Below are positions 8,791-17,913 of a stretch of DNA of 64,000 nt, in pieces. Below the pieces are notes generated by a model. That model saw only the letters and a list, made by a program, of their open reading frames with translations, searched no databases and was not told where the DNA came from. The DNA is from Parasalinivibrio latis (lineage in GTDB: Bacteria > Pseudomonadota > Gammaproteobacteria > Enterobacterales > Vibrionaceae), in assembly GCF_036825535.1 (NCBI RefSeq), contig NZ_CP098813.1, forward strand, positions 1,612,001-1,676,000, in the 5' to 3' direction. Numbering within the stretch: position 1 is the first letter of the stretch; every line of letters begins with the position of its first letter. The position numbers and the translations under genes were made by a program.

Positions 8791-10044
8791 ATGTTTTTCA
8801 AAGATGACCGCATTGAAGGATTCGATAACGAAGTTTGGCAGGCAATTATTGACGAGGACACCCGTCAACAAGACCACATAGAGCTGATTGCTTCTGAAAA
8901 CTATACAAGCAAACGGGTGATGGAAGCGCAAGGCAGCCAGCTTACAAACAAATATGCGGAAGGTTATCCAGCTAAACGGTATTACGGTGGATGCGAGCAT
9001 GTTGACGTGGTGGAGACCCTCGCTATCGAGCGAGCCAAGGCGCTTTTTGGTGCTGACTACGCCAATGTCCAGCCTCACTCCGGTTCGCAGGCTAATGCCG
9101 CGGTTTATATGGCGTTACTCAATCCGGGCGATACAGTTTTGGGGATGAGCCTGGCCCACGGTGGTCACCTTACCCATGGCTCAAAAGTCAGCTTTTCAGG
9201 GAAGATTTATCATTCGGTGCAGTACGGCCTGAATGAGGTTACCGGCGAAATCGATTATGCAGAGGTCGCTTCACTGGCTCGTGAACATAAGCCCAAAATG
9301 ATTGTAGCTGGTTTCTCTGCCTACTCTCGTGTTGTTGACTGGGCGAAGTTCCGTGAAATTGCAGATGAAGTTGGTGCATTTTTGTTTGTAGATATGGCAC
9401 ACGTGGCCGGATTGGTTGCGGCTGATATCTATCCCAATCCGATCCCATTTGCCGATGTGGTGACCACCACTACCCACAAAACCCTTCGAGGCCCCCGCGG
9501 TGGCCTGATCTTGGCAAAAGCCAATGCAGAGATTGAAAAGAAACTTAATGCGGCCGTATTCCCCGGCGGCCAGGGTGGTCCTTTAATGCACGTGATTGCT
9601 GCTAAAGCCGTCGCCTTTAAAGAAGCGCTTTCTCCTGAGTTCTCCGATTACCAGGTTCAGGTGGTGGAAAATGCCCGTGCAATGGCGGATGTGTTTATCC
9701 AGCGTGGTTACGACGTTGTATCTGGAGGTACCGACAATCACCTTTTCCTTGTCAGCCTGATAAAGCAGGGAATCACCGGAAAGGACGCCGATGCAGCTCT
9801 GGGCCAGGCCCATATCACTGTGAACAAAAATGCTGTTCCCAATGACCCACAGTCACCTTTTGTAACCAGTGGCTTGCGTATTGGTACACCAGCAGTGACC
9901 AGCCGTGGATTTGGTGAAAAGGAAGTCGCTGAGCTGGCGGGATGGATTTGCGACATCCTTGATGATCTCGGAAACGATGATATTAACGCAACAGTTCGCA
10001 GCCAGGTTCAGGCGCTTTGCGAAGACTTCCCGGTTTATCGCTGA
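8791..10044 (+). CDS. glyA: Serine hydroxymethyltransferase
   Basis: This PLP enzyme interconverts glycine plus 5,10-methylene-THF with serine. The 417-residue product has the PLP lysine in VVTTTTHKTLRG (Lys230), the QPHSGSQAN cofactor loop and the ELIASEN N-terminal motif, all intact. The ATG at 8791 is preceded by GGAGAGG five bases upstream; a GTG one codon earlier is less likely. It is the first gene of the glyA-sda-soxBDAG series. Here it probably serves as the glycine-to-serine step of betaine catabolism, using the methylene-THF formed by sarcosine oxidase, rather than as the housekeeping copy. Two GTCGCAA sites lie in its promoter region. Confidence 0.95.
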   Translation: MFFKDDRIEGFDNEVWQAIIDEDTRQQDHIELIASENYTSKRVMEAQGSQLTNKYAEGYPAKRYYGGCEHVDVVETLAIERAKALFGADYANVQPHSGSQANAAVYMALLNPGDTVLGMSLAHGGHLTHGSKVSFSGKIYHSVQYGLNEVTGEIDYAEVASLAREHKPKMIVAGFSAYSRVVDWAKFREIADEVGAFLFVDMAHVAGLVAADIYPNPIPFADVVTTTTHKTLRGPRGGLILAKANAEIEKKLNAAVFPGGQGGPLMHVIAAKAVAFKEALSPEFSDYQVQVVENARAMADVFIQRGYDVVSGGTDNHLFLVSLIKQGITGKDADAALGQAHITVNKNAVPNDPQSPFVTSGLRIGTPAVTSRGFGEKEVAELAGWICDILDDLGNDDINATVRSQVQALCEDFPVYR

Positions 10045-10099
10045 GCGATTTGGAATAACGTTTGAGTGGCCGGGTTTACCCCGGCCTGAGGAACATACC

Positions 10100-11473
10100 A
10101 TGGCTATCAGCCTGTTTGATATGTTGAAAATCGGTATTGGGCCTTCAAGTTCCCACACGGTTGGACCAATGCGGGCTGCCAAAACATTTGTAGAGCAGTT
10201 GTCCGAAGATAAACTGATAGTGACGGTGTCACGTGTGGTATGTGAGTTATATGGGTCTTTAGGGGCAACCGGTGTGGGACATGGCACTGGACCGGCGATC
10301 CTGATGGGACTGGAAGGGGATACCCCTGAATGCATTGATCCTGATTCAGTTGAACCACGTCTGGAAAGCATCCAGAAAAACGGTACGTTAAACCTTGGTG
10401 GCGGGTTCGAATTGGCATACAGCTACGAAAACGACATGAAATATATACCGCTGGAAAACTTACCACACCATCCCAACGGTATGCGGCTGACTGCTACAGA
10501 TTGCTCAGGAACTGTCTTGCTTTCCAAAGTCTATTACAGTGTGGGTGGCGGTTTCGTGTTAGATGAAACCGAAATTGAGCAGCCATTGGATGAACAGAAT
10601 GTCGAGGTGCCTCACCCATTTTCCAGCGCAGCCCAGCTTCTTTCGATGTGTCGTGTTACCGGAAAGCGGATCAGTGACCTCATGATGGAAAATGAAAAAA
10701 CCATCAGGCCGGAAAATGAGGTGCGAGAAGGCATTCTTGAGATTTGGCAAACAATGCAGGCATGTGTGAAACGAGGTATCAGCCAGCAAGGGACGCTGCC
10801 GGGTGGGTTAAACGTAAAACGCAGGGCAGCGGCACTCCATACCAAATTGAAGGAAAATGCGACGGGTAAGAACCGGCATCTGGCAGCCATGGACTGGGTC
10901 AATTTATATGCTCTGGCCGTGAATGAAGAAAATGCCGGTGGGGGACGCATAGTTACTGCACCGACTAACGGCGCAGCCGGCATTATCCCTGCTGTATTGC
11001 ATTACTACATCAATTTCTGTGATGACGCTGACGAAGAAGGAGTGATCCGTTTCCTGCTCACAGCTTCAGCCATTGGTGCACTGTTCAAGATGAATGCGTC
11101 CATCTCTGGTGCTGAGGTGGGCTGTCAGGGAGAAGTCGGTTCAGCCTGTGCTATGGCAGCAGGTGGACTGGCGGAAGCGCTGGGCGGTACACCGGAGCAA
11201 GTTGAGAATGCGGCAGAAATTGGTATGGAACATAACCTTGGGCTGACGTGTGACCCCATTGGTGGTTTGGTACAGGTTCCCTGCATTGAAAGAAATGCCA
11301 TGGCATCTGTGAAGGCGATTAATGCGGCTTCTATGGCTCTCCAGGGTGACGGTGAACATTTTGTTTCACTTGATGATGTTATCCGGACCATGCGTGATAC
11401 CGGTAAAGACATGATGGATAAGTACAAGGAAACGTCGCGTGGCGGTCTGGCCGTCAACGTTATCGAGTGCTGA
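10100..11473 (+). CDS. sdaA: L-serine dehydratase (iron-sulfur type)
   Basis: This oxygen-sensitive [4Fe-4S] enzyme deaminates L-serine to pyruvate and ammonia. The 457-residue product is the one-chain type: N-terminal beta domain (FDMLKIGIGPSSSHTVGPM) and C-terminal alpha domain with the cluster cysteines around GCQGEVGSACAMAAGG and LTCDPIGGLVQVPC. The ATG at 10100 is chosen because GAGGAA precedes it and the family begins MISLFDM-like; the frame is open further upstream only by overlap with glyA. The gene is 55 bases after glyA and 58 before soxB, so it is likely co-transcribed. It drains the serine made by GlyA into central metabolism. Confidence 0.95.
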   Translation: MAISLFDMLKIGIGPSSSHTVGPMRAAKTFVEQLSEDKLIVTVSRVVCELYGSLGATGVGHGTGPAILMGLEGDTPECIDPDSVEPRLESIQKNGTLNLGGGFELAYSYENDMKYIPLENLPHHPNGMRLTATDCSGTVLLSKVYYSVGGGFVLDETEIEQPLDEQNVEVPHPFSSAAQLLSMCRVTGKRISDLMMENEKTIRPENEVREGILEIWQTMQACVKRGISQQGTLPGGLNVKRRAAALHTKLKENATGKNRHLAAMDWVNLYALAVNEENAGGGRIVTAPTNGAAGIIPAVLHYYINFCDDADEEGVIRFLLTASAIGALFKMNASISGAEVGCQGEVGSACAMAAGGLAEALGGTPEQVENAAEIGMEHNLGLTCDPIGGLVQVPCIERNAMASVKAINAASMALQGDGEHFVSLDDVIRTMRDTGKDMMDKYKETSRGGLAVNVIEC

Positions 11474-11531
11474 TAAAACCCGTTTCAGGCGTGGCGGCCG
11501 CTCCGTCACGCAATTCTAGGGAAGGTAAGAG

Positions 11532-12782
11532 ATGAGTAACTATTCCGGTTTTGGGTTGTTTAAACATGCCCTCAGCTACCATGAAAACTGGCAGCGGGCT
11601 TGGCGCAATCCCACACCAAAAAAAGAATACGACGTAATTATTATTGGTGGAGGCGGCCACGGACTTGCAACTGCGTACTACCTGGCTAAGGAGCACGGTA
11701 TTACAAATGTTGCGGTCGTGGAGAAAGGCTACCTGGGTGGTGGTAACACTGCGCGTAACACCACAATTGTGCGTTCAAATTACCTCTGGGATGAAGCTGC
11801 TCATCTTTATGAACATGCGATGAAGCTGTGGGAAGGGCTTTCGCAGGACCTGAATTACAACCTGATGTTCAGCCAGCGTGGTGTGCTTAACCTGGGACAT
11901 ACACTCCAGGACATGCGCGACATTGAACGCCGCGTAAATGCAAACCGCCTTAACGGTATTGACAGCGAAGTATTGAACACTGCCGAGGTTCAGGAACTGG
12001 TTCCTATTCTGAACTGCTCGCCGGATGCGCGTTACCCAGTTCTTGGAGCGAGTTGGCAGCCGCGTGGTGGTACAGCCCGACATGATGCTGTGGCTTGGGG
12101 TTTCGCAAGGGCTGCTGATCAACTTGGGGTAGACCTGATCCAGCAAAATGAAGTCACTGGCATCCGTGTAAGTGAGGGTCAGGTTCAGGGTGTGGACACC
12201 AAGCGAGGCTTTATTGCCGGCAAGAAAGTGGCATGCGTAGCGGCGGGTAACTCCGGTGAACTGGCAAAAATGGTCAATATGACACTTCCTCTGGAGTCCC
12301 ATCCTTTGCAGGCGATGGTTTCAGAGCCGCTTAAACCTTGTCTGGATACCGTTGTGATGTCTAACCATGTACATGGCTACATGAGCCAGTCTGACAAAGG
12401 AGACTTGGTGATCGGTGCCGGTATCGACAGTTATCTTGGATATGGCCAGCGGGGATCATTCCCGGTTATTGAACATACCATCGCAGCGATTATTGAAATG
12501 TTCCCCATTGTCAGCCGGGTTAGGCTGAACCGTCATTGGGGCGGGATTGTTGATACATGCCCCGATGCTTGCCCAATTATCAGCAAAACCCACATTAAAG
12601 GCCTCTATTTTAACTGTGGCTGGGGGACCGGCGGTTTCAAAGCCACACCAGGATCCGGCAATGTGTTCGCGCACACTATTGCGAAAGATGACCCGCACCC
12701 ACTGGCTAAACCGTTCAATATTGACCGTTTTGTTACCGGCCATTTGATTGATGAACACGGCGCAGCTGGTGTCGCACACTAA
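11532..12782 (+). CDS. soxB: Sarcosine oxidase beta subunit
   Basis: This is the catalytic flavin subunit of heterotetrameric sarcosine oxidase, which oxidises sarcosine to glycine. The 416-residue product begins with a short lead and then the FAD dinucleotide fold VIIIGGGGHGLATAYYLA (about residues 36-53). The segment GTARHDAVAWGFA contains a conserved His next to the flavin, and the C-terminal part has HWGGIVDTCPDACPIIS and the NCGWGTGGFKATPGSG FAD/substrate loop. The length fits the family. The start follows GGAAGGTAAGAG. It is first of the tight soxBDAG run. Confidence 0.95.
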   Translation: MSNYSGFGLFKHALSYHENWQRAWRNPTPKKEYDVIIIGGGGHGLATAYYLAKEHGITNVAVVEKGYLGGGNTARNTTIVRSNYLWDEAAHLYEHAMKLWEGLSQDLNYNLMFSQRGVLNLGHTLQDMRDIERRVNANRLNGIDSEVLNTAEVQELVPILNCSPDARYPVLGASWQPRGGTARHDAVAWGFARAADQLGVDLIQQNEVTGIRVSEGQVQGVDTKRGFIAGKKVACVAAGNSGELAKMVNMTLPLESHPLQAMVSEPLKPCLDTVVMSNHVHGYMSQSDKGDLVIGAGIDSYLGYGQRGSFPVIEHTIAAIIEMFPIVSRVRLNRHWGGIVDTCPDACPIISKTHIKGLYFNCGWGTGGFKATPGSGNVFAHTIAKDDPHPLAKPFNIDRFVTGHLIDEHGAAGVAH

Positions 12783-12803
12783 TACCACAGGAGGGAATCC
12801 GAC

Positions 12804-13100
12804 ATGTTACATATTTACTGCCCTTACTGTGGCGAAACGCGGGAAGAGGAAGAGTTTTCTTATGGTGGCGAGGCCCATATCGAACGGCCTTTGGACCCAG
12901 AAAGCCTGAGTGACAATGAGTGGGGTCGATACCTGTTCCACCGTAAGAACATCAAGGGCAGCCACCACGAAATGTGGTATCACGCCGCAGGTTGCAGGAA
13001 GTTTTTCAATGTTACGCGCAACACCGTAACTTACGAAATTGAAGAAGTTTACAAAATGGGCGAGCAGCCACCGTCTCGCACAAAGGAGGCCCAGGGATGA
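12804..13100 (+). CDS. soxD: Sarcosine oxidase delta subunit
   Basis: This is the small zinc-binding subunit (98 residues) of heterotetrameric sarcosine oxidase. Cys6 and Cys9 (YCPYCG) with His60 and Cys64 (WYHAAGCRKFF) are the expected zinc ligands. GAGGGAATCCGAC gives a strong ribosome site. Its stop overlaps the soxA start by four bases (ATGA), showing translational coupling with soxA. It has no catalytic role of its own in the known complexes. Confidence 0.95.
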   Translation: MLHIYCPYCGETREEEEFSYGGEAHIERPLDPESLSDNEWGRYLFHRKNIKGSHHEMWYHAAGCRKFFNVTRNTVTYEIEEVYKMGEQPPSRTKEAQG

Positions 13101-16100
13101 GCCAGCAAAACAGACTGGATACCGGCGGAAGAGTAAACCGCCAGTCAGTTCTACATTTTACGTTCAATGGTAAGACCTATCAGGGTTACGAAGGCGACAC
13201 GATTGCATCTGCATTAATTGCAAACGGTGTGGATGTGGTTGGGCGCAGTTTTAAATATTCCCGCCCGCGCGGCATTCTTGGTTCAGGTGCCGAGGAGCCG
13301 AATGCAATCTTACAGGTGGGCAGCAGCGAACGTACCACGATCCCGAATATTCGTGCCACGCAGGCGGAGTTGTACAACAACCTGAATGCTACCAGCGTTG
13401 CCGGATGGCCAAATGTCGACTTCGATGTCATGGAAACATTCGGGAAAGTTGGTGGGTCCATGATGCCGCCGGGTTTTTATTACAAAACCTTTATGTACCC
13501 GGAAAGCATGTGGCCGACGTATGAAAAGTACATTCGTAAAGCTGCTGGCCTCGGCCGCGTCCCAACAGAATACGATCCAGACACCTATGACAAGATGAAC
13601 CATCACTGTGATGTACTGATTGTTGGCGGTGGACCTGCGGGGCTTTCAGCCGCCCGTACATTGAGTGGGTCCGGCCTTAGGGTGATTATTGTTGATGAAC
13701 AAAATGAGTTTGGCGGGTGCTTGCTCTCTTCAACGGCAGATTTTGATGGCAAATCAGCTTCTAAATGGGTTTCAGAAACGGTTCAGATGCTCCACAAGGA
13801 CCCTGACGTAACCGTCATGCCGCGTACTACCGCATTTGGCTATTACGACCAGAATTTCGTTGGTGCGGTAGAACGGCGTACGGATCACCTTGGAGAGAGC
13901 ATTCCGGGAGCCCGACAGCGCCTGCACCGTATTCGAGCCCGGCGGGTTATCCTTGCAACGGGTTCCCTCGAACGCCCGTTAGTGTTTGGAAACAACGACG
14001 TGCCGGGGTGCATGCTGGCGTCAGCCGTTTCGACCTATATTAACCGGTATGCAGTCGTACCTGGAGACAAACTTGTTCTGATGACCGCAAATGATCATGC
14101 GTACAATGCTGCGATTGATTGGTACAACGCAGGTCGTGAAGTGGTTGCCATTGTAGATACCCGGCAAGAAGCCACTGGGGAGTTGCCTGCCAAAGCTCGC
14201 AATCTCGGAATCAAAGTGCTTACCGGTCAGGCAGTGATAAATGTTAACGGCAAGAAGCGTGTCAGCAGTGTCGATATAGCCCGTATCAATCCAGAAGGTG
14301 ACGCTGTCACAGGGGCTGTAAACCAACTGCAATGCGACACCGTTGCCAGTTCAGGTGGCTGGAGTCCGGTTGTCCACCTCTCGTGCCATTCAGGTGGGCG
14401 ACCGGTTTGGCGCAATGATATTGCCGGGTTTGTGCCGGGTGCTACAGTTCAAAAACAACTGTGTGCCGGGGGAATCCTTGGAACCTACCAATTAGGAGAT
14501 GTCCTTCAGGAAGGGGCTGGGGCCGGTTTAGCTGCCGGTGAGGCGTTGGAAGGCGCATTGATTGAAGCCAACTTTGCAGTGCCAGTTGTTGATGACCCGC
14601 AAGAGGCATCAGCAATGGCGCTGTACCATGTACCGCACACAAAGCCCACCAGCCGTGCACCCAAGCAATTTGTGGATTACCAGAATGACGTTACCGCCGC
14701 GGGCATTGAGCTGGCAACACGTGAAGGCTACCAGTCTATTGAACATGTGAAACGTTACACGGCACTGGGTTTCGGTACTGACCAGGGAAAAACATCCAAT
14801 ATCAATGGAATGGCAATCGCTGCAAAAGCGATGAACCAGACGATCGAGCAAACAGGCACTACAATTTTCCGCCCGATGTACACACCGGTTACCTTCGGGG
14901 CACTTGCCGGCCGCGATGCCGGACACCTGTTCGATCCATCCCGTTTTACTGCCATGCATATTTGGCACTTGCAACATGGTGCCAAGTTCGAGGATGTTGG
15001 GCAGTGGAAGCGCCCATGGTATTTCCCTAAAGAGGGAGAGTCCATGCAGGAAGCGCTCAACAGGGAATGCCTCTCCACCCGGCAAAGTGTGGGGATACTT
15101 GATGCATCTACACTGGGTAAGATCGATATCCAGGGTAAAGACGCAAGGGAATTCCTGAACCGGATCTATACCAATGCCTGGACTAAGCTTGCCCCAGGTC
15201 GTTGCCGCTACGGCATCATGTGTAAAGAAGACGGCATGATCTTTGATGATGGAGTGACATCCTGCATTGATGACAACCACTTCATCATGACAACCACGTC
15301 GGGTGGTGCGGCTGCGGTTCTGCAATGGCTGGAGTTGTGGCACCAGACCGAATGGCCAGAGCTGGAAGTCTATTTCTCAAGCGTTACAGACCACTGGGCG
15401 ACGATGACCATTTCAGGCCCTAATAGCCGCAAGGTGTTGGAAAAGCTTGTTGATGGCCATGATGTAACCAACGAAGGCTTTCCGTATATGAGCTGGCAGA
15501 CAATGAATGTCGCCGGGGTTGAAGCCCGTGTTTTCCGTATCAGCTTTACCGGTGAGCTGTCGTTCGAAATCAATGTCCAGGCTAACTATGGCCTTTACGT
15601 GTGGGAACAGGTGATGGCGGCTGGTGCCGAGTTCAATATTACGCCTTACGGCACCGAAACTATGCATATCCTGCGCGCAGAAAAAGGGTTCATTATTGCC
15701 GGGCAGGATACAGACGGTTCTGTTTCTCCGCAGGATATGGCGATGGACTGGATAGTGGGTAAAACCAAGGAGTTCAGCTACATCGGCAAACGTTCATGGA
15801 CTAGGGATGACAACAGGCGTACTGACCGAAAAGAGTTTGTCGGTATCCTGACCAAAGACCCGAATGAAGTGATTCCGGAAGGGGCCCAGGCTGTTTTTGA
15901 CCCTGAACAGCCAATCCCGATGACAATGGTTGGCCATGTTACATCTAGTTATTACAGCGCCTGTTTAGGACGTTCTATTGCCTTGGGCGTGATTAAGGGT
16001 GGATTAGCCAAAACGGGGGAGAAAGTCTATTTCCCGCTGGCTGACGGCCGAACCATTGAAGCCGAAATTTCCGCAAGTGTGTTCTACGATCCAAAAGGGG

Positions 16101-16117
16101 AGAGACAAAATGTCTGA
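13097..16117 (+). CDS. soxA: Sarcosine oxidase alpha subunit
   Basis: This is a 1006-residue subunit with three parts. A ferredoxin-like N-terminal segment (about 15-100) is followed by an NAD/FAD-binding disulfide-reductase-like region with the fold VLIVGGGPAGLSAARTL at about 173-189. The C-terminal aminomethyltransferase (GcvT-like) domain, from about residue 600, takes the one-carbon unit to THF as 5,10-methylene-THF. Full length is normal for the family. It overlaps soxD by four bases and soxG by eight. The order B-D-A-G is the standard one, so the complex should be complete here. Confidence 0.95.
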   Translation: MSQQNRLDTGGRVNRQSVLHFTFNGKTYQGYEGDTIASALIANGVDVVGRSFKYSRPRGILGSGAEEPNAILQVGSSERTTIPNIRATQAELYNNLNATSVAGWPNVDFDVMETFGKVGGSMMPPGFYYKTFMYPESMWPTYEKYIRKAAGLGRVPTEYDPDTYDKMNHHCDVLIVGGGPAGLSAARTLSGSGLRVIIVDEQNEFGGCLLSSTADFDGKSASKWVSETVQMLHKDPDVTVMPRTTAFGYYDQNFVGAVERRTDHLGESIPGARQRLHRIRARRVILATGSLERPLVFGNNDVPGCMLASAVSTYINRYAVVPGDKLVLMTANDHAYNAAIDWYNAGREVVAIVDTRQEATGELPAKARNLGIKVLTGQAVINVNGKKRVSSVDIARINPEGDAVTGAVNQLQCDTVASSGGWSPVVHLSCHSGGRPVWRNDIAGFVPGATVQKQLCAGGILGTYQLGDVLQEGAGAGLAAGEALEGALIEANFAVPVVDDPQEASAMALYHVPHTKPTSRAPKQFVDYQNDVTAAGIELATREGYQSIEHVKRYTALGFGTDQGKTSNINGMAIAAKAMNQTIEQTGTTIFRPMYTPVTFGALAGRDAGHLFDPSRFTAMHIWHLQHGAKFEDVGQWKRPWYFPKEGESMQEALNRECLSTRQSVGILDASTLGKIDIQGKDAREFLNRIYTNAWTKLAPGRCRYGIMCKEDGMIFDDGVTSCIDDNHFIMTTTSGGAAAVLQWLELWHQTEWPELEVYFSSVTDHWATMTISGPNSRKVLEKLVDGHDVTNEGFPYMSWQTMNVAGVEARVFRISFTGELSFEINVQANYGLYVWEQVMAAGAEFNITPYGTETMHILRAEKGFIIAGQDTDGSVSPQDMAMDWIVGKTKEFSYIGKRSWTRDDNRRTDRKEFVGILTKDPNEVIPEGAQAVFDPEQPIPMTMVGHVTSSYYSACLGRSIALGVIKGGLAKTGEKVYFPLADGRTIEAEISASVFYDPKGERQNV

Positions 16118-16760
16118 TGTCACCACGGTTGAGAGTAATACTGGCAATGTCGCAGAAAGGACAGTTGGCGGCAAATGGCAACCGCGCTTTGAATCCCCAC
16201 TTCATCACGTGGAAATATTGGGGCAGCAAGTTCCGGCACCCACTGTGTTCATTAACGAAGAGGTTGGCCTCTCGCATCTGGTGTTACGGGGAAACCCTGC
16301 TAATCCGGAGTTTATCGAGGGAGCGAGGAAGGCGCTGGGTCTAGGCCTGCCTTTGGAAGCCGGGGCATCATCAGAAAATGATACTACCCGTGTTTTCTGG
16401 CTGGCGCCTGATGAATGGCTGGTTATCGGGGAACGCGGGAAAGCTGCTGATATTGAACAGAGTTTGCGGCAGAACCTGGAAGGACATTTTGCTGTCACGG
16501 ACGTGAGTGGGGGGCAAACCCTGGTCACCTTGTCCGGCCCTAATGCCATGCAGGTGCTGAAGAAATCGACGCCATATGATGTCGACATGCGAAAATTTCC
16601 TGTAGGGAAATGTATTGGCACTGTATTGGCAAAAGCCCAGGTTCAGATGCGCCGTGTCAGCGAAGACAGTGTTGAGCTAATCATTCGTCGCAGCTTTGCC
16701 GATTATCTTTGGCTTTGGCTGGTAGATGCCAGCCGGGAGTACGGACTGGCTTATAAATAA
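16110..16760 (+). CDS. soxG: Sarcosine oxidase gamma subunit
   Basis: This is the 216-residue gamma subunit of the tetrameric enzyme, a GcvT-like fold without catalysis. Recognisable stretches are FWLAPDEWLVIG, VTDVSGGQTLVTLSGPNA and the C-terminal RRSFADYLWLWLVDA. The ATG at 16110 lies inside the end of soxA (eight-base overlap) and follows GGGGAGAGACAAA, which decides the start against an upstream in-frame Met. It ends the sox run; a structured leader and then purU follow. Confidence 0.92.
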   Translation: MSDVTTVESNTGNVAERTVGGKWQPRFESPLHHVEILGQQVPAPTVFINEEVGLSHLVLRGNPANPEFIEGARKALGLGLPLEAGASSENDTTRVFWLAPDEWLVIGERGKAADIEQSLRQNLEGHFAVTDVSGGQTLVTLSGPNAMQVLKKSTPYDVDMRKFPVGKCIGTVLAKAQVQMRRVSEDSVELIIRRSFADYLWLWLVDASREYGLAYK

Positions 16761-16767
16761 AAAGAAA

Positions 16768-16803
16768 GCGTGAAGTCTTTCTATTTTTTGCAAGCCTTCA
16801 CGC
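16768..16803 (+). promoter_or_regulatory. First hairpin in the soxG-purU gap
   Basis: The arms GCGTGAAG (16768-16775) and CTTCACGC (16796-16803) pair perfectly across a 20-base loop that contains a T run. It could protect or end the sox transcript. It stands directly before a second, longer hairpin, and the pair makes a structured spacer in front of purU. Confidence 0.5.
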
Positions 16804-16817
16804 ATCCTCTCGTTTTT

Positions 16818-16890
16818 CACTTACAGGGAAGATCTCATCCTCGGGTGGAATTGGACTCACATCCTCCCAACTTTCCTGTAAGTGTTTTTT
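16818..16890 (+). terminator. Long hairpin with T run just before purU (terminator or attenuator)
   Basis: The 14-bp arms at 16818-16831 and 16871-16884, with one G-U pair, enclose 39 bases and are followed directly by seven Ts. This is the form of an intrinsic terminator, but it ends only about 30 bases before the purU start, so it may work as an attenuator. The loop holds two similar segments (CTCATCCTC and CTCACATCCTCC). Confidence 0.6.
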
Positions 16891-16922
16891 TAAAATAACA
16901 ATAACAACAGAAGGGAATGTGT

Positions 16923-17795
16923 ATGGAGCAAAATGGACCTACCTATATCCTGACAGCAAATTGTCCCAGCCGGTCAGGTACTGTGGACGTATTAACCCGT
17001 TTTCTGTTTGAATCCGGTTGCTACGTGACAGAATTAAACTCCTTTGATGATGCGATGGAACAGCGGTTTTTTATTAGGGTTGTTTTCCGTATGGAAAACC
17101 ATGGTTTGCTTGATGAACAATCATTTTGTGAAGGGTTGTCCGGGCGACTAAAGCCTTTTGAAATGCGATGGGAACTGACGCCTTCTTCGTATAAACCCAA
17201 GGTAGTGATCATGGTTTCAAAATATGATCACTGCCTGAACGATCTCTTGTACCGTTACCGGACAGGTAATCTTGAAGTGGATATACGGGCCGTGATTTCC
17301 AACCACCCAGATCTTCGTTCCTTAACCGAGTGGCACCAAATTCCTTACCACCATTTTCCAATAACCGCAGACACTAAACCGGAACAGGAAGCAAAGGTCC
17401 AGAAAGTGTTGGAGGACACAGACTGCGAACTGCTGATTCTTGCCCGCTACATGCAGGTACTGTCTGAGGATATGTGCGCGCGCTGGAGCGGGAAAGCCAT
17501 AAACATACACCATTCACTGCTACCGGGTTTTAAAGGTGCCAAGCCATATCACCAGGCCTATAACAAAGGGGTTAAAATGGTTGGGGCTACGGCTCACTAT
17601 GTCAGTGACGACCTGGATGAAGGGCCGATCATTACCCAGGGTATGGAAACTGTCGATCACACATATACACCGGCAGATCTGGCTAAGAAAGGGATGGATG
17701 TAGAATCCCTGACGCTGTCAAGGGCAATCCAGTTCCACATTGAAAAACGCGTGTTCCTATCAAAAGATAAAACCATCGTATTTGGACGTTCGTAA
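16923..17795 (+). CDS. purU: Formyltetrahydrofolate deformylase
   Basis: PurU hydrolyses 10-formyl-THF to formate and THF. The 290-residue protein has an N-terminal ACT regulatory domain (about 8-85) and a C-terminal formyltransferase-like domain with NIHHSLLPGFKGAKPYHQA and the DDLDEGPII loop that carry the catalytic Asn, His and Asp. The ATG at 16923 has AAGGGA six bases upstream; an ATG two codons earlier (16917) is the alternative. It follows soxG after a gap that holds two hairpins. In this context it frees THF loaded by sarcosine oxidase and gives formate to formate dehydrogenase. Confidence 0.95.
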   Translation: MEQNGPTYILTANCPSRSGTVDVLTRFLFESGCYVTELNSFDDAMEQRFFIRVVFRMENHGLLDEQSFCEGLSGRLKPFEMRWELTPSSYKPKVVIMVSKYDHCLNDLLYRYRTGNLEVDIRAVISNHPDLRSLTEWHQIPYHHFPITADTKPEQEAKVQKVLEDTDCELLILARYMQVLSEDMCARWSGKAINIHHSLLPGFKGAKPYHQAYNKGVKMVGATAHYVSDDLDEGPIITQGMETVDHTYTPADLAKKGMDVESLTLSRAIQFHIEKRVFLSKDKTIVFGRS

Positions 17796-17913
17796 TGCCA
17801 TCAGGATTAATTTGCCGGTAGCGTGAGCTGTGCATGAATCGGACTGGCACAACAGCATAGTCATGCCAGTCTAATCTTGTCTGAACTTCAAATCAGAAAG
17901 GGTGTGGGCTGCA

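Noticed and set aside
16818..16890. A THF or glycine riboswitch before purU
   Set aside because: The hairpin has terminator form, and the loop does not contain the conserved core of either class that I know.
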